From assembly GCA_018001935.1 (NCBI GenBank), contig JAGNHB010000021.1:1-64000 (forward strand): DNA of 64,000 nucleotides, read 5' to 3'. Under the pieces are notes generated by a model. The model made no database searches. It worked only from the letters and a program-made list of their open reading frames with translations, and had not been told where the DNA came from. Shown here piece after piece: positions 41,643 to 51,400 of the stretch. Numbering within the stretch: position 1 is the first letter of the stretch; every line of letters starts with the position of its first letter. Origin of the DNA: Acidobacteriota bacterium (lineage in GTDB: Bacteria > Acidobacteriota > JAAYUB01). A program made the translations under genes and the position numbers.

Positions 41643-43895
41643 ATGAAAACGATGTCCAAGGTGTTCTTCATGCTGTTCCTGTGCCTCGGGTTCGCGATGC
41701 CCCCCGTGTGGGCCCGGACCGACACCTGGTGCCCCCTGGTCAGGGCGTCGGGGGGGTGGACCACCGGCCTTTCCGTCTTCAACAGCGCGGAAGAAACGGT
41801 CTTTTTCACCCTCCACCGTTACGGTCAATCCGGGTTGCCCGTCGGTCGCTCCCTCATCTTCTCCGTCGGCCCGGTGTCGTGGGCCCCGGTGCCCGCCTCC
41901 GCCATGAACTTCGAGGGGACGGCCCGGGTGACCTCCCTGGACACCCTGCTGGTCAAGGTCGAATACCGGAGCGGGAGTTCGGCCGAAGGCCAAACGTTCT
42001 TCCTGGACGGCTTGACCACCGACCGGTGGGTCCTCCCCAACCTTCCCTCCCCGGAGTTCGATTCCATCGGTCTCACGGTGATGAACCCCACGGTGAAGCC
42101 CCTCGAGATCGAGGGCCTCGACGCCTGGAAGGCCGGGGCCTTCGTCGCCGGGACCGGCAGCGGGACGATCTCCCCCTTCTCGGGGCTGTCCTGGCTTTCG
42201 GACCAACTCATCCCCGGGCTGGGCTGCACGGACTTCGACGCGATCCTCGTCGACGCGGGGGGGGACAAGGTCCCCGCCCCGCTTGGGGTTGCGGGAAATA
42301 CCGGCGACGGTCCGAGCCGCGTCTTCCCCGCCCTCCCGGCGAGACCCCGCCCCCTGGAATTCGCCGACGAGCAGTGCCGCGGGGAGTGGACCACCGACGC
42401 CTGGTGCGCTCACGTCACGGCCGCGGGCGGGATGAAGACCCGCGTGTCCGTCTACAACCCCGGGGCGGGGATGGCCTCGTACGCTTACAGCCGGCACGCC
42501 GCGGACGGGACGCTGCTGGGTTCCGTCTCGAACCTGACGATGGTTTCCCGCACGTGGCAGGACCTGCCCGCCTCGTCCCTGGCGTACGAGGGGACGCTGC
42601 GCCTGTGGTCCCCGTCACACCTGCTGGTCCGGGTGGCCTACGCGTACGGGGACAACCCCGAGGCTCCCGAGATCTACCTGGGCAGCGAGCGAGGGAGGCG
42701 CTGGACGTTCCCCATGCCCGAGAGCCCCGGGCTCGAGCCCCTGTCCGTGGCCTTCGTGAACCCGTCGCCGGAATCGAACTATTTCGCCCTGGTCCGCCTC
42801 TGGCGCCAGGGGGAGATCGTGGGCGCCGTCCAGCTGTCCCTGGGAAAAGGCCATCGAATCCTCCTGCCGGTGGCCGACGTCCCCCGCTGGGTGGACCTGG
42901 AGGACGTCGAGACCGTCACCGTGGAATGCGGGTTTCCACTGCCGGCCCCTCTCGGCCTGACCGCCGGCCCCGCGGGGGAGGCGCACCGGTTCTTCGCGGG
43001 CGTTCCCTGGCCGGTCAACGATTCCGGTTGGGGTTACGACCACGACGCGATCCTGGGGGATTTCAACTGCGTGCGTCACAACACGTTCCCACAGGGTTCA
43101 CCCCCGGGTATCGAGGGGTGCCGGGGCGCGGACGAGACGCCGTTCGAGCACACCCTCCGGCGCTCCTTCGCGGCCATGGAGACCGAGGTGACCCGGGTGA
43201 TGTGGGCCCTCCTCGGTGCTTCCGTCGGCATGGGGCTGCCGGCCGATCCCAGCACCGTCTTCCCCGGCAGCGACAACTCGCACCCCGTTCAGCGGGTCAC
43301 GTGGCGCGAGGCCGTGCTCTTCGCCAACCTGATGTCCGGGGAGCGGGGTTTCAACCGCTGCTACTTCAAGGACGCGGCGCACCTCGTCCCGCTGGACACG
43401 GGCAACTACCTCACCGGGACGGTCTACTGCGACTTCGAGGCGAACGGGTACCGCCTCCCCACGGAAGGGGAGTGGGAGTGCCTGTGCCGTGCGGGGACGG
43501 TGGGCCCCTTCTGCTGCGCCGAGCCGGCCTATGCCGCGTCGAATTGCAGCCAGTTCTCCACCCCCGGGATGTACCCCGGGCTGGAAGGTTTCGCCTGGTT
43601 CCGGGCCAACGCCGGCGGGACCACCCACCCCGCGGGCGTCTCCGTGCCGGGCAATCACTGGGGGTTCGAGGACGTGCACGGGAACGTGGCGGAGTGGTGC
43701 TGGGACTGGTACGCCCCCTACCCGAGCGGCGACCAGACGGACTACAAGGGCCCCTCGAGCGGGACCACCCGGGTGATCCGCGGGGGTTACTGGGGCCAGG
43801 ATGCCCGCAGCCTCCGCTCGGCGAACCGGGACGCGGCGCTCCCCACCGCCCGGTCGTCCGGCATCGGCTTCCGCCTGGTGCGCACGATCCCGTAA
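41643..43895 (+). CDS. Secreted protein with beta-sandwich repeats and C-terminal FGE/SUMF1-fold domain, 750 aa
   Basis: A signal peptide (about 1-25, ending PPVWAR) is followed by about 450 residues of repeated beta-sandwich units beginning TWCPLVRASGGWTTGLSVFN and, again, AWCAHVTAAGGMKTRVSVYN. The C-terminus (about 490-750) is a formylglycine-generating-enzyme/C-type-lectin fold: NSHPVQRVTWREAVLFANLM, YRLPTEGEWECLCRAG, FEDVHGNVAEWCWDWY and RVIRGGYW with RLV at the end. The cysteine pair that true FGE uses after RGGSW is not visible, so a catalytic sulfatase-activating role is unlikely. GGAGGA precedes the chosen ATG. Confidence 0.8.
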   Translation: MKTMSKVFFMLFLCLGFAMPPVWARTDTWCPLVRASGGWTTGLSVFNSAEETVFFTLHRYGQSGLPVGRSLIFSVGPVSWAPVPASAMNFEGTARVTSLDTLLVKVEYRSGSSAEGQTFFLDGLTTDRWVLPNLPSPEFDSIGLTVMNPTVKPLEIEGLDAWKAGAFVAGTGSGTISPFSGLSWLSDQLIPGLGCTDFDAILVDAGGDKVPAPLGVAGNTGDGPSRVFPALPARPRPLEFADEQCRGEWTTDAWCAHVTAAGGMKTRVSVYNPGAGMASYAYSRHAADGTLLGSVSNLTMVSRTWQDLPASSLAYEGTLRLWSPSHLLVRVAYAYGDNPEAPEIYLGSERGRRWTFPMPESPGLEPLSVAFVNPSPESNYFALVRLWRQGEIVGAVQLSLGKGHRILLPVADVPRWVDLEDVETVTVECGFPLPAPLGLTAGPAGEAHRFFAGVPWPVNDSGWGYDHDAILGDFNCVRHNTFPQGSPPGIEGCRGADETPFEHTLRRSFAAMETEVTRVMWALLGASVGMGLPADPSTVFPGSDNSHPVQRVTWREAVLFANLMSGERGFNRCYFKDAAHLVPLDTGNYLTGTVYCDFEANGYRLPTEGEWECLCRAGTVGPFCCAEPAYAASNCSQFSTPGMYPGLEGFAWFRANAGGTTHPAGVSVPGNHWGFEDVHGNVAEWCWDWYAPYPSGDQTDYKGPSSGTTRVIRGGYWGQDARSLRSANRDAALPTARSSGIGFRLVRTIP

Positions 43896-43991
43896 ATCGC
43901 CCGACTTTCGATCGGATCATCCACCCCGGTCGTCCCGGGCGATGTCCCTGAAGCGATCGCCAGGCTTCAACCCGGGGTGCGGAATGGGCGT

Positions 43992-45377
43992 TTACAGGTT
44001 GTAGAGGATGGAGAGCACGATGTTGGTCCGGTCCCCGGAAAGGTCCGCGGCAAACTCGAACTGGAAGTGCGTCATGAGGGTCATGCCCGTCCCCACCGTG
44101 AGGTGGTGGTCGGTGCCGGACCGGGGGAACATGGCCGTCTGGAGTTTCGGGAAATTCTCGATCACTTCCCCGATGGGGTAAAGGCGGCCGAGGTAGGGAA
44201 GGGCGTCGTCGAAGTTGGGGTCGCCGACGTAGTGGAGAGAGTTGTCGGGGTCCGTGTAGTACCCGCCCCGGAGGGAGACGGGGACACGCCCCCAAAAGAA
44301 GGTGTACTCGACCCCCATCCGGAGGGAGACCCCGTCCTCGAAAGCATAATCATCCCGGAATTCCTTCTGGATGTAGCCCACGAAGGCGGGCGTCATCTGG
44401 CTGTAGTCGATCCGGATCAGATCGAAGGTCACCGCCAGTCGCTCGGTCGGGAGGACCGCCACGCCGACGCCGTAGCGCCTCGGGACGCGGACGTCGAAGG
44501 CTTCCTGGCTCCAGATGGGCTGGCGGGTCGAGTTGTCGAGGACGTTCACGTTGAAGTTGGCGGTGAAGGCATGGCAGGACCCGGACCGGTAAACCGCCCC
44601 GATCCTCAGCCAGTCGTAAGGCTTGAAAATCCCCCCCACGACGAAGCTCCACGCCAGGGAAGACCCGGCGGTGCGGTGCAGGACCGCGTCGGTCTCGCCT
44701 TCCGGGAGGTCGTACTGGAAAGGGTTGAGGAATTCGCCGGGCGTGGTCTCTCGCGAGTCGAGGGAGAGTTCGGTCGCCCGGGCGGAAAAGCCCACGTTGA
44801 TGCGTTCCCCCCACCGTCGGGAGAGGGAGAACCCCCAGTTCACGGCTTTCAGGGTGAGGTCGGTGGAGAACTGGTTGACCTGGACCGGCCGGGAGGGCGG
44901 GGGTATCCGGACGCGGACGTCTTCGAAGAGGGCGGTGGGCTGCACCTTGGAAATGGAATAGTTGGCCAGTTCCTGGCGATAGAGGCTGAAAGCCCACTGT
45001 TTCCAGGGGAAAACGACGCTGAGGAAGGTGGGGGAAAATTTGCCGGTCCAGACGTCCCGGTAGCGGACGTCGGGGGTGGCGGCCGGGTCGATGTTGGTGA
45101 AACGGTTCCGGATGTACCGCCCCTCCACGAAAAACTGGGGTTTCACCAACGCGCAGAGCCCGGCGGGGTTGGTTTCCGCCCCGGTGGCGTCGTCGGCCAT
45201 GGCGATGTAGGCCTGCCCCATGCCGCTGGCCCGCCCCCCCGGGTTGATGAAATTGAAACGGAAGCTGGAGTAGGGGTAGTTGGGCATGGGGCTGCCCGGG
45301 CCCTGCGCGGGCAGAGGGGCGTGCCCGGCGATCGCCGGCAGGATGAGGAAGAGGAGGGCGAAGGCATTCCGTTTCAT
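43992..45377 (-). CDS. FadL/OmpP1-like outer-membrane protein, 461 aa
   Basis: A signal peptide (about 1-24) is followed by FINPGGRASGMGQAYIAMADDATGAETNPAGL, the hallmark N-terminus of FadL/PorV-type barrels. Repeated amphipathic strands continue to a C-terminal aromatic/hydrophobic end (TNIVLSILYNL). FadL members import hydrophobic compounds; PorV-like members serve type IX secretion. No T9SS C-terminal signal was recognised in neighbours, so substrate and role are open. The ATG at 45377 follows GGGAGA; an ATG nine codons upstream is less likely. It lies 76 bp after the giant secreted protein gene and is probably cotranscribed. Confidence 0.8.
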   Translation of the reverse strand: MKRNAFALLFLILPAIAGHAPLPAQGPGSPMPNYPYSSFRFNFINPGGRASGMGQAYIAMADDATGAETNPAGLCALVKPQFFVEGRYIRNRFTNIDPAATPDVRYRDVWTGKFSPTFLSVVFPWKQWAFSLYRQELANYSISKVQPTALFEDVRVRIPPPSRPVQVNQFSTDLTLKAVNWGFSLSRRWGERINVGFSARATELSLDSRETTPGEFLNPFQYDLPEGETDAVLHRTAGSSLAWSFVVGGIFKPYDWLRIGAVYRSGSCHAFTANFNVNVLDNSTRQPIWSQEAFDVRVPRRYGVGVAVLPTERLAVTFDLIRIDYSQMTPAFVGYIQKEFRDDYAFEDGVSLRMGVEYTFFWGRVPVSLRGGYYTDPDNSLHYVGDPNFDDALPYLGRLYPIGEVIENFPKLQTAMFPRSGTDHHLTVGTGMTLMTHFQFEFAADLSGDRTNIVLSILYNL

Positions 45378-45453
45378 GCACGTCTCCCGGGTCCCCGGTT
45401 CCACCGGGGGAATATCCCGCGGGCGCGGGCCGCCCGCGGGTCTGTTGCGAACG

Positions 45454-48400
45454 CTACGGCAGCGGCTGGGCGGGCACGGCGGAGAGGAAGTGCATGCCCG
45501 CGTCGCCGAAGAGTTCGAAGCTCATGAGGTTCGACCCCGCCGGGGCGGTCAGGGTGACGTAACCGCCGGCCTGGTCGCTCAAACCCGGGACGAAGTCGGT
45601 GAGCATGCGGCTCACCTTCCGACCGGCGGGGAACAGCGCGTCGGCCTCGCCGCGGACGACCCCCGCCGCGTCGTAGACGGTGAAGTGGCCCGTGACGTCC
45701 GCCGCACCGGTGTTGAGCACCGCCACGCCGGTGTAGTAGGGGATGCCCCCAATGGTCCCCACGGCCACGTGGGAGTAGAGGAAGCGGTTGCCGGCGTCCC
45801 TCTGGAGGGGAAGGGCGGCGGCGTAGGTCGTGACGGCCCGGTCGGTGAAGGTGAGGCAGCCCACGAGGTCGCCCCGGTCGGACACCACCTTCAGGTAGCC
45901 GGAGATGACGCCGGCGGAGAGCGGGTCGATCCCCACGAGCTCCGCCACCGTTGACCGGAGCATACCGCCGGCCGGCACGGGCGCCGTGCCGGGGGTCCCC
46001 AGGAGGCTGCCGTCGTCCCCGTAGGCCGTCACCGTCACCGCGGCCGTGGCCGTCCCGGGGTTCATCAGCTCCACCACGGAGCGGAAGACGGTCCCCTCGG
46101 CGAAGTGGGGCATGTAGAGGGCGATGGGGCCCGCGGAGGACGCCGGGACGGGCAGACCCGGCAGGGCGGCCATCATCCCGCTCGCCCCGCCCGACACCAT
46201 GCACTCCACGGGCGCGCCGGCCGACACGTCCAGAGCGGCGGTCCCCGTCACGCCGGGGAAGACGGTGAGGAAATCGAAGGCCTTCCGGCCGCCGGGTGCC
46301 AGGGTGAACTGGTGGGCGACGCCCTGGGCCTGGCCGTTCGGGTCCCGGCAGGTCACGGTCACCGGGCAGGAGACCGTCCCGGGATTGGCGACGCTGTACC
46401 GGGCGTCGGCCCCGGGCCCCGCGGCCCCCGGCGCGGGGAGGACCTGTTTCGGGGCGGCCGCCGTCTGCCCCGCCGTCCCGTCCATGGAGAGCTGGGCGCT
46501 GCGAGCCACCAGGAGGGAGAAACCGCCCACGGACGCGTTCTGCGTGGTGGCGCGCATCCACGGTGCGTAGTTGCGGGCCCCGTCGCCGAACATCCGGTCC
46601 ACGTAAAAGGACACCTGCTGACGGGCCGGGATGGCGAGGGTCACCGGGTTGCTCACGGTGGGGTCCGTCAGGAGGGTTCCGTTTTCCCCCAGGAGCGAGA
46701 GGTAGACCAGGGCGTCCTCCGCCGTGGGGTTGGCCAGGGCGAAGGCCGCGTCGAAGTCGCCCCCGCTCTCGGCGCAGGGGAAGTCGAGGGTCTTGTAGGT
46801 GCTCTGCAGTGCGTTGATGAAGTCCTGGTCCGGCGGGATGCTGAAATAGGCCCCGCCATTCCCGAAGGAGTACCAGACGAGGGTCTCGACGGCGCCGGTG
46901 CTGGACAGGATGGCCTGGGGAAGGAACAGGCCGGCGGCGGACCCCATGAAGACGTAGATTTTCCCGTCCCCGGAGCACGCCACGGCGGCGTCGGCGTATC
47001 CGTCCACGTTGATGTCGTTCACGGCGAGGGAGTTGGGGGCAAGCCCGGTGGGATGCTCCTGGGCCAGCGAAAACTCCAGTGCGCCGACCCCGAAGTACCC
47101 CTGAAGCCGGGCGTTGCCCTGGTTGAGTACCAGCAGGTCCGTCAACCCGTCCAGGCTGTAATCCCCCGCCTCGATGTCCACGGGGGACGGGCAACCCTCC
47201 AGGGTGCGCGCAAGGGAGAAGGTCCCGTCGCCGGCCCCCTGGAAGACGGGGACCTGGTCGCCGCCCGTGTCCGCCACGGCGATGTCGGGGACGGTGTCGC
47301 CGTCGAAGTCGGCCACGGCCATCCCCCGGGGCGTGGTCCCCGCCGCCAGGTACTGCCCGGCCGCCAGGTTCCCGCTCTGGTCGTTCAGGAAGATCTGCAG
47401 GGCCCCCGTCGTGGACGAGAGCTGTGCATAGTCGGCGAAGCCGTCCCGGTTGAAGTCGGCGCTGGAGCCGAGGTCGCCCCCGGCGGCCGTTCCCGCGTAG
47501 GCGCGGGCGTTGCGCAGGGGCTTCGCCAGGTCGAGGGGCGTGACGCGCCCCGGGTTGAAGACGACGTAAACGCCGCCCGTGGAGGGGTTCGCCACCAGGA
47601 TGTCCAGCCGGCCGTTGGCGTCGAGGTCGGCGAGGGTCACGGCGCCGGGCGTGAAGCTCAGCGGCAGGGAGACCGGTGCCTCGAAGCTGTCCCCCGTCCC
47701 CGGCGTCTTGTAGGCGAGGCTCAGTTGCGCAAGTTCGGGGATGGCCGTCACCAGGTCCGGCCATCCGTCGCCGTCCAGGTCGCCGACGGCCACGGCCGCG
47801 CCCTGCCCGGGAAGGTCGATGGCGTCCCGCGGGGTCACGGCGTCGGTCATGGTGTCCGTGTTCTGGAAGAGGCCGACGGTGAGGGAGAAGGCCATCCCCG
47901 TTCCCTGGCGAAGGTAAAGGTCGCCCACCGCGACGAAGTAGTCCCCCGTCTCGGGCAGGAGGACCTGGGAGAAGGCGGTGGTGTTCTCGTCGTTCTGGCA
48001 GTTGGTGTTGAGGTAAGCAGCGCGGGGGCCGAAGATCTTGATGAGGGGGAATATGGAGGACGGCGTGCCGGCCGCCGCGGTGACCGTCACGTCCAGGACC
48101 TGCCAGGCCTGCCCGCTCACGTGGTAGATCCTGAAGGGGATCGGGCCGTCGAGCGCCCCCGGCACGGTGACGGCCCCTTTCGGGGCCAGGTCCTGGGCCG
48201 TGTCCGCCATGACCTGCACCTGGGCCGTGGTGGGCATGGCGGTCCCCGGCAGTTCCAGGTCGAGGTGCCCGTGCCCGGTGGCGGAGGTGGCTACCGGGAA
48301 GGCGGTGACGTTGCGGCCGGGCATGACGGGAACGGTGAAGGGGACGGGGGAGGACCCGTCCATGGCCAGGACGGCGTTGAGGGCGCCGCCGGCCGGGAGC

Positions 48401-51400
48401 CCGTGGCCGAGTAAAACCTCGCAGTCCCGGGAGTAGCCGGCCGCCAGGAGGAGGAGGTTTTCACGCGGCTGGAGGCAGTTCACGTCCTCGTCCCGGGCGA
48501 CGACCCCCAGTTGGGCGCAGGTCGAGAATTCCGAGGTGTCGCCGTCCAGGGTGGCCGTCAGCGTCACGTAATTCCCCGGGACCAGGAGGAAGGAGGCCAC
48601 GAAGGCCCCGGTGGTGTCGGCGTCGGCGAAAGCGAGAAAGCGCTTCCCCTCCCCGAAGCCGGAGGGGTCGCGTTCGGCTTCGTAGACCTCGACCCGGGCG
48701 TGGGGGAGGGTCCGTCCCCAGATGCTGTAGCGTGCCCCGACATCCGTCGCCTCGTACCCGAAGCGGTCGATGATGGGGGACGGCATGAAGCGATTGGGAC
48801 CGTCGCGCTTGAACTGTGCCAGGGAAGTCTGGGGGCCGTCCCCGATGCCGTCCATCCCGCTGAGGTCGATGCCCAGGAGGCCGTTGCCCCAGATCGCGTT
48901 CCGGCTGATGCGGTTTCCCACCGCCGTGGGCCCCGTCACCAGGACGCCGTTCAGGACGTTCCCGACGATGGCGTTGCCATAGGCGGCAAAGGGCCCGCCC
49001 ACGGTGTTGCGGGGCGCCCGGGAGAGGTTCACCCCGTTTCCGTTGCCGGGGACGGAGGCCGTGTCGGCGGTGCCGATGCGGTTTCCGGCGACCTGGTTGT
49101 CCACCGAGGTGGGATCCAGGATGAGGATCCCGTTCGCGGTGCAGTTCGCCACGAGGTTTCCGAACGTTTCCAGGGCCTGCGTGTCCCGCGCCTCCGCGAG
49201 GTCGATCAGGAGGGTGGAGGGCAGCCCCAGGCGGTTGTTGCCGGCGCCGTCCGACACCAGGATGCCGACGGAGAGGACGAGGTCCCCGGGGGAGAGGCGG
49301 CCGGCGGAATCGAAGCCGATCTCGCAGCCCCTGACCACGTTCCGCACGGCCTGGTTCCCGGTCAGGTGAATCCCCACCCCGCCGCCGCCGCCGAGGACCA
49401 GGTTGGAGAGGGTGTTGTCGGCGGAGGTGACGACCAGGGTGGCGGGGGGGACGACCGCGGCGGCGCCGGCGGCAGGCGTCAGGATCACCTTGCGGCCGCC
49501 GTTCGTCCCGGGAATCCGGCCGTCGATGGCGATCTTGCCGCGCCGAAGACCCGGCAACGGGCCGTTGAGCTCCACCACCGGCGGGTCCGGGAGGGAGGGG
49601 TCGAAGACGATCACCTGCGTTTCCGTGCCGGGGGTCGCCTCGGCGCCGGCGATCGCCTCGCGGAGGGAGAGGAGTTGGTCCGGGGATTTCCCCTGGAGCG
49701 GGTCCGAGAGGGTGGTGACCACCCAGGTGTTGGCGTGGAGGGTGAAATTCAGGATCTCCCCGAAGGCCGTTCCGCCCTCCGAGACGACGACGGCCTGGAA
49801 CTTGTAGGCCACGTCGGCCTGGAGATTGTCCAGCACGGCGGAAAACGGGATGTCGTTCTGCCCGTACCCCAGGTCCTGGTCGGGGGTCCGCCCTTCCTCG
49901 AGGCTGATGACCCCGTACTTGAAATAGCCGCGGGCCGGGCACTCGATGGACCGTCCCCGCCCTTCCAGGACGACGCCCGTCGCCCCGCTCGGGAGGCTTC
50001 CCGACGTGCTTGCCTGGGGCGGGCTGCACACCGCCAGCCGGATGCAGGCCTCGTTGGAGTAGTCGGAGTCGGCGCTTCCCAGTCGGGCCCGGACCCGGTA
50101 GCAGTAGGTCAGGTTCGGCGGGAGCCCCCCATCCTCGTAGAAGGTCGCGGTCCCCGGCAGGGTGACGATCACGTCGAATTCCCCTCCCGCGCCCGCCCGA
50201 CGTTCCACGAGGAGGGTGGCGGCGGCGGTGTTGGTGTTGTCCCAGTCCAGGTGGACGGACGTGGTGGAGGCGCCGATGTGGGCCTCCAGGTACGTGGGGG
50301 TGAACGGCCCTTCGCTGCCGAGGACCGTCACCGTGGCCGTCTGGCTGTCGACGGGGCCGCATTCACCGGTCACCCTCACCCAGTAGGCGGTGGTGGCGCT
50401 GAGCGCCGGCGTGGTGTAATTCCAGGTGTTGCTCCCCACCGGCGTGGAGGTGTCGCCGCTGGCCCCCTGGTACCACTGGTAAAGCAGGGGCCCCTCGCCC
50501 GTCGCCGTCACCGTCAGGGTCGTGGTGGCGCCGGGGTTGATGGTGACCGGGTCGGGTTGGTTGGTGATGTGGGTGAGCTGTTTCACCGTCACCGTCGCGG
50601 CCACGCTGTCGGCGACGCCGCAGGCGTTGGTGACCCGCACCCAGTACGAAGCCGTCACCGTCGGGTTCGGGAGGGTGAGGCTGGGTGCGTCGCCCCCCAC
50701 CGGGGAGGAGGTGCCGCCCGGGACCCCGCGGTACCACTGGTAGTGGAGCGTCCCGCCCCCGCTCGCCGTCACCGACAGCACCGCCGCGGTCCCCGGGCAG
50801 ACGGCGACGGGTTCCGGCTGCACCAGGACCTGGGGCGGCGGGATGACGGGGACGAGGATGGTGGCGCTGTTCTCCTGCCCGCAGTCGTTGGAGACCCGCA
50901 CCCAGTACGGGGTGGAGACCAGGGGGTTCACGTTGAGAAAAAAGGAGTTGCTCCCCACCGGCGTGGAGGTGTCGCCCGACAGGCCCTGGTACCACTGGAA
51001 CGTCAGCGGGGGGCTTCCCGAGACGATGGCCTCCAGGTTGACCGGAGCGCCCGGGCAGCCGGGCGTGGGGCTCGTCAGACTGGTGATGTGGGGCGGTTGG
51101 CGGACGGTGACGAGGGCGGTGTTGCTGTCGGCCTCGCCGACATCGTTTATCACCCGCACCCAGAAGGAGGTCGTGGCGTTCAGGGGATCGGTCATGTAAC
51201 TGTTGAAGTCAACAGCCGAATAGACGGGGTGTGAGACGTCCCCGCTCTCGCCCCGGAACCACAGGTAGTGGAGAGGGGCGGACCCCGTGGCCCCCACCGT
51301 CAAGGTGGCGGTCTGGCCGTTGCAGATAGCCAGGTCGGCAGGTTGTGTCGTGATGGACGGCGGATCGAGCACGGTAATGAACGCGGTGTCGCTGTTCGTG

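Noticed and set aside
45374..47764. A 796-codon frame on the minus strand
   Set aside because: It overlaps the giant protein in another frame, is Arg/Gly/Pro-rich and has no domains.
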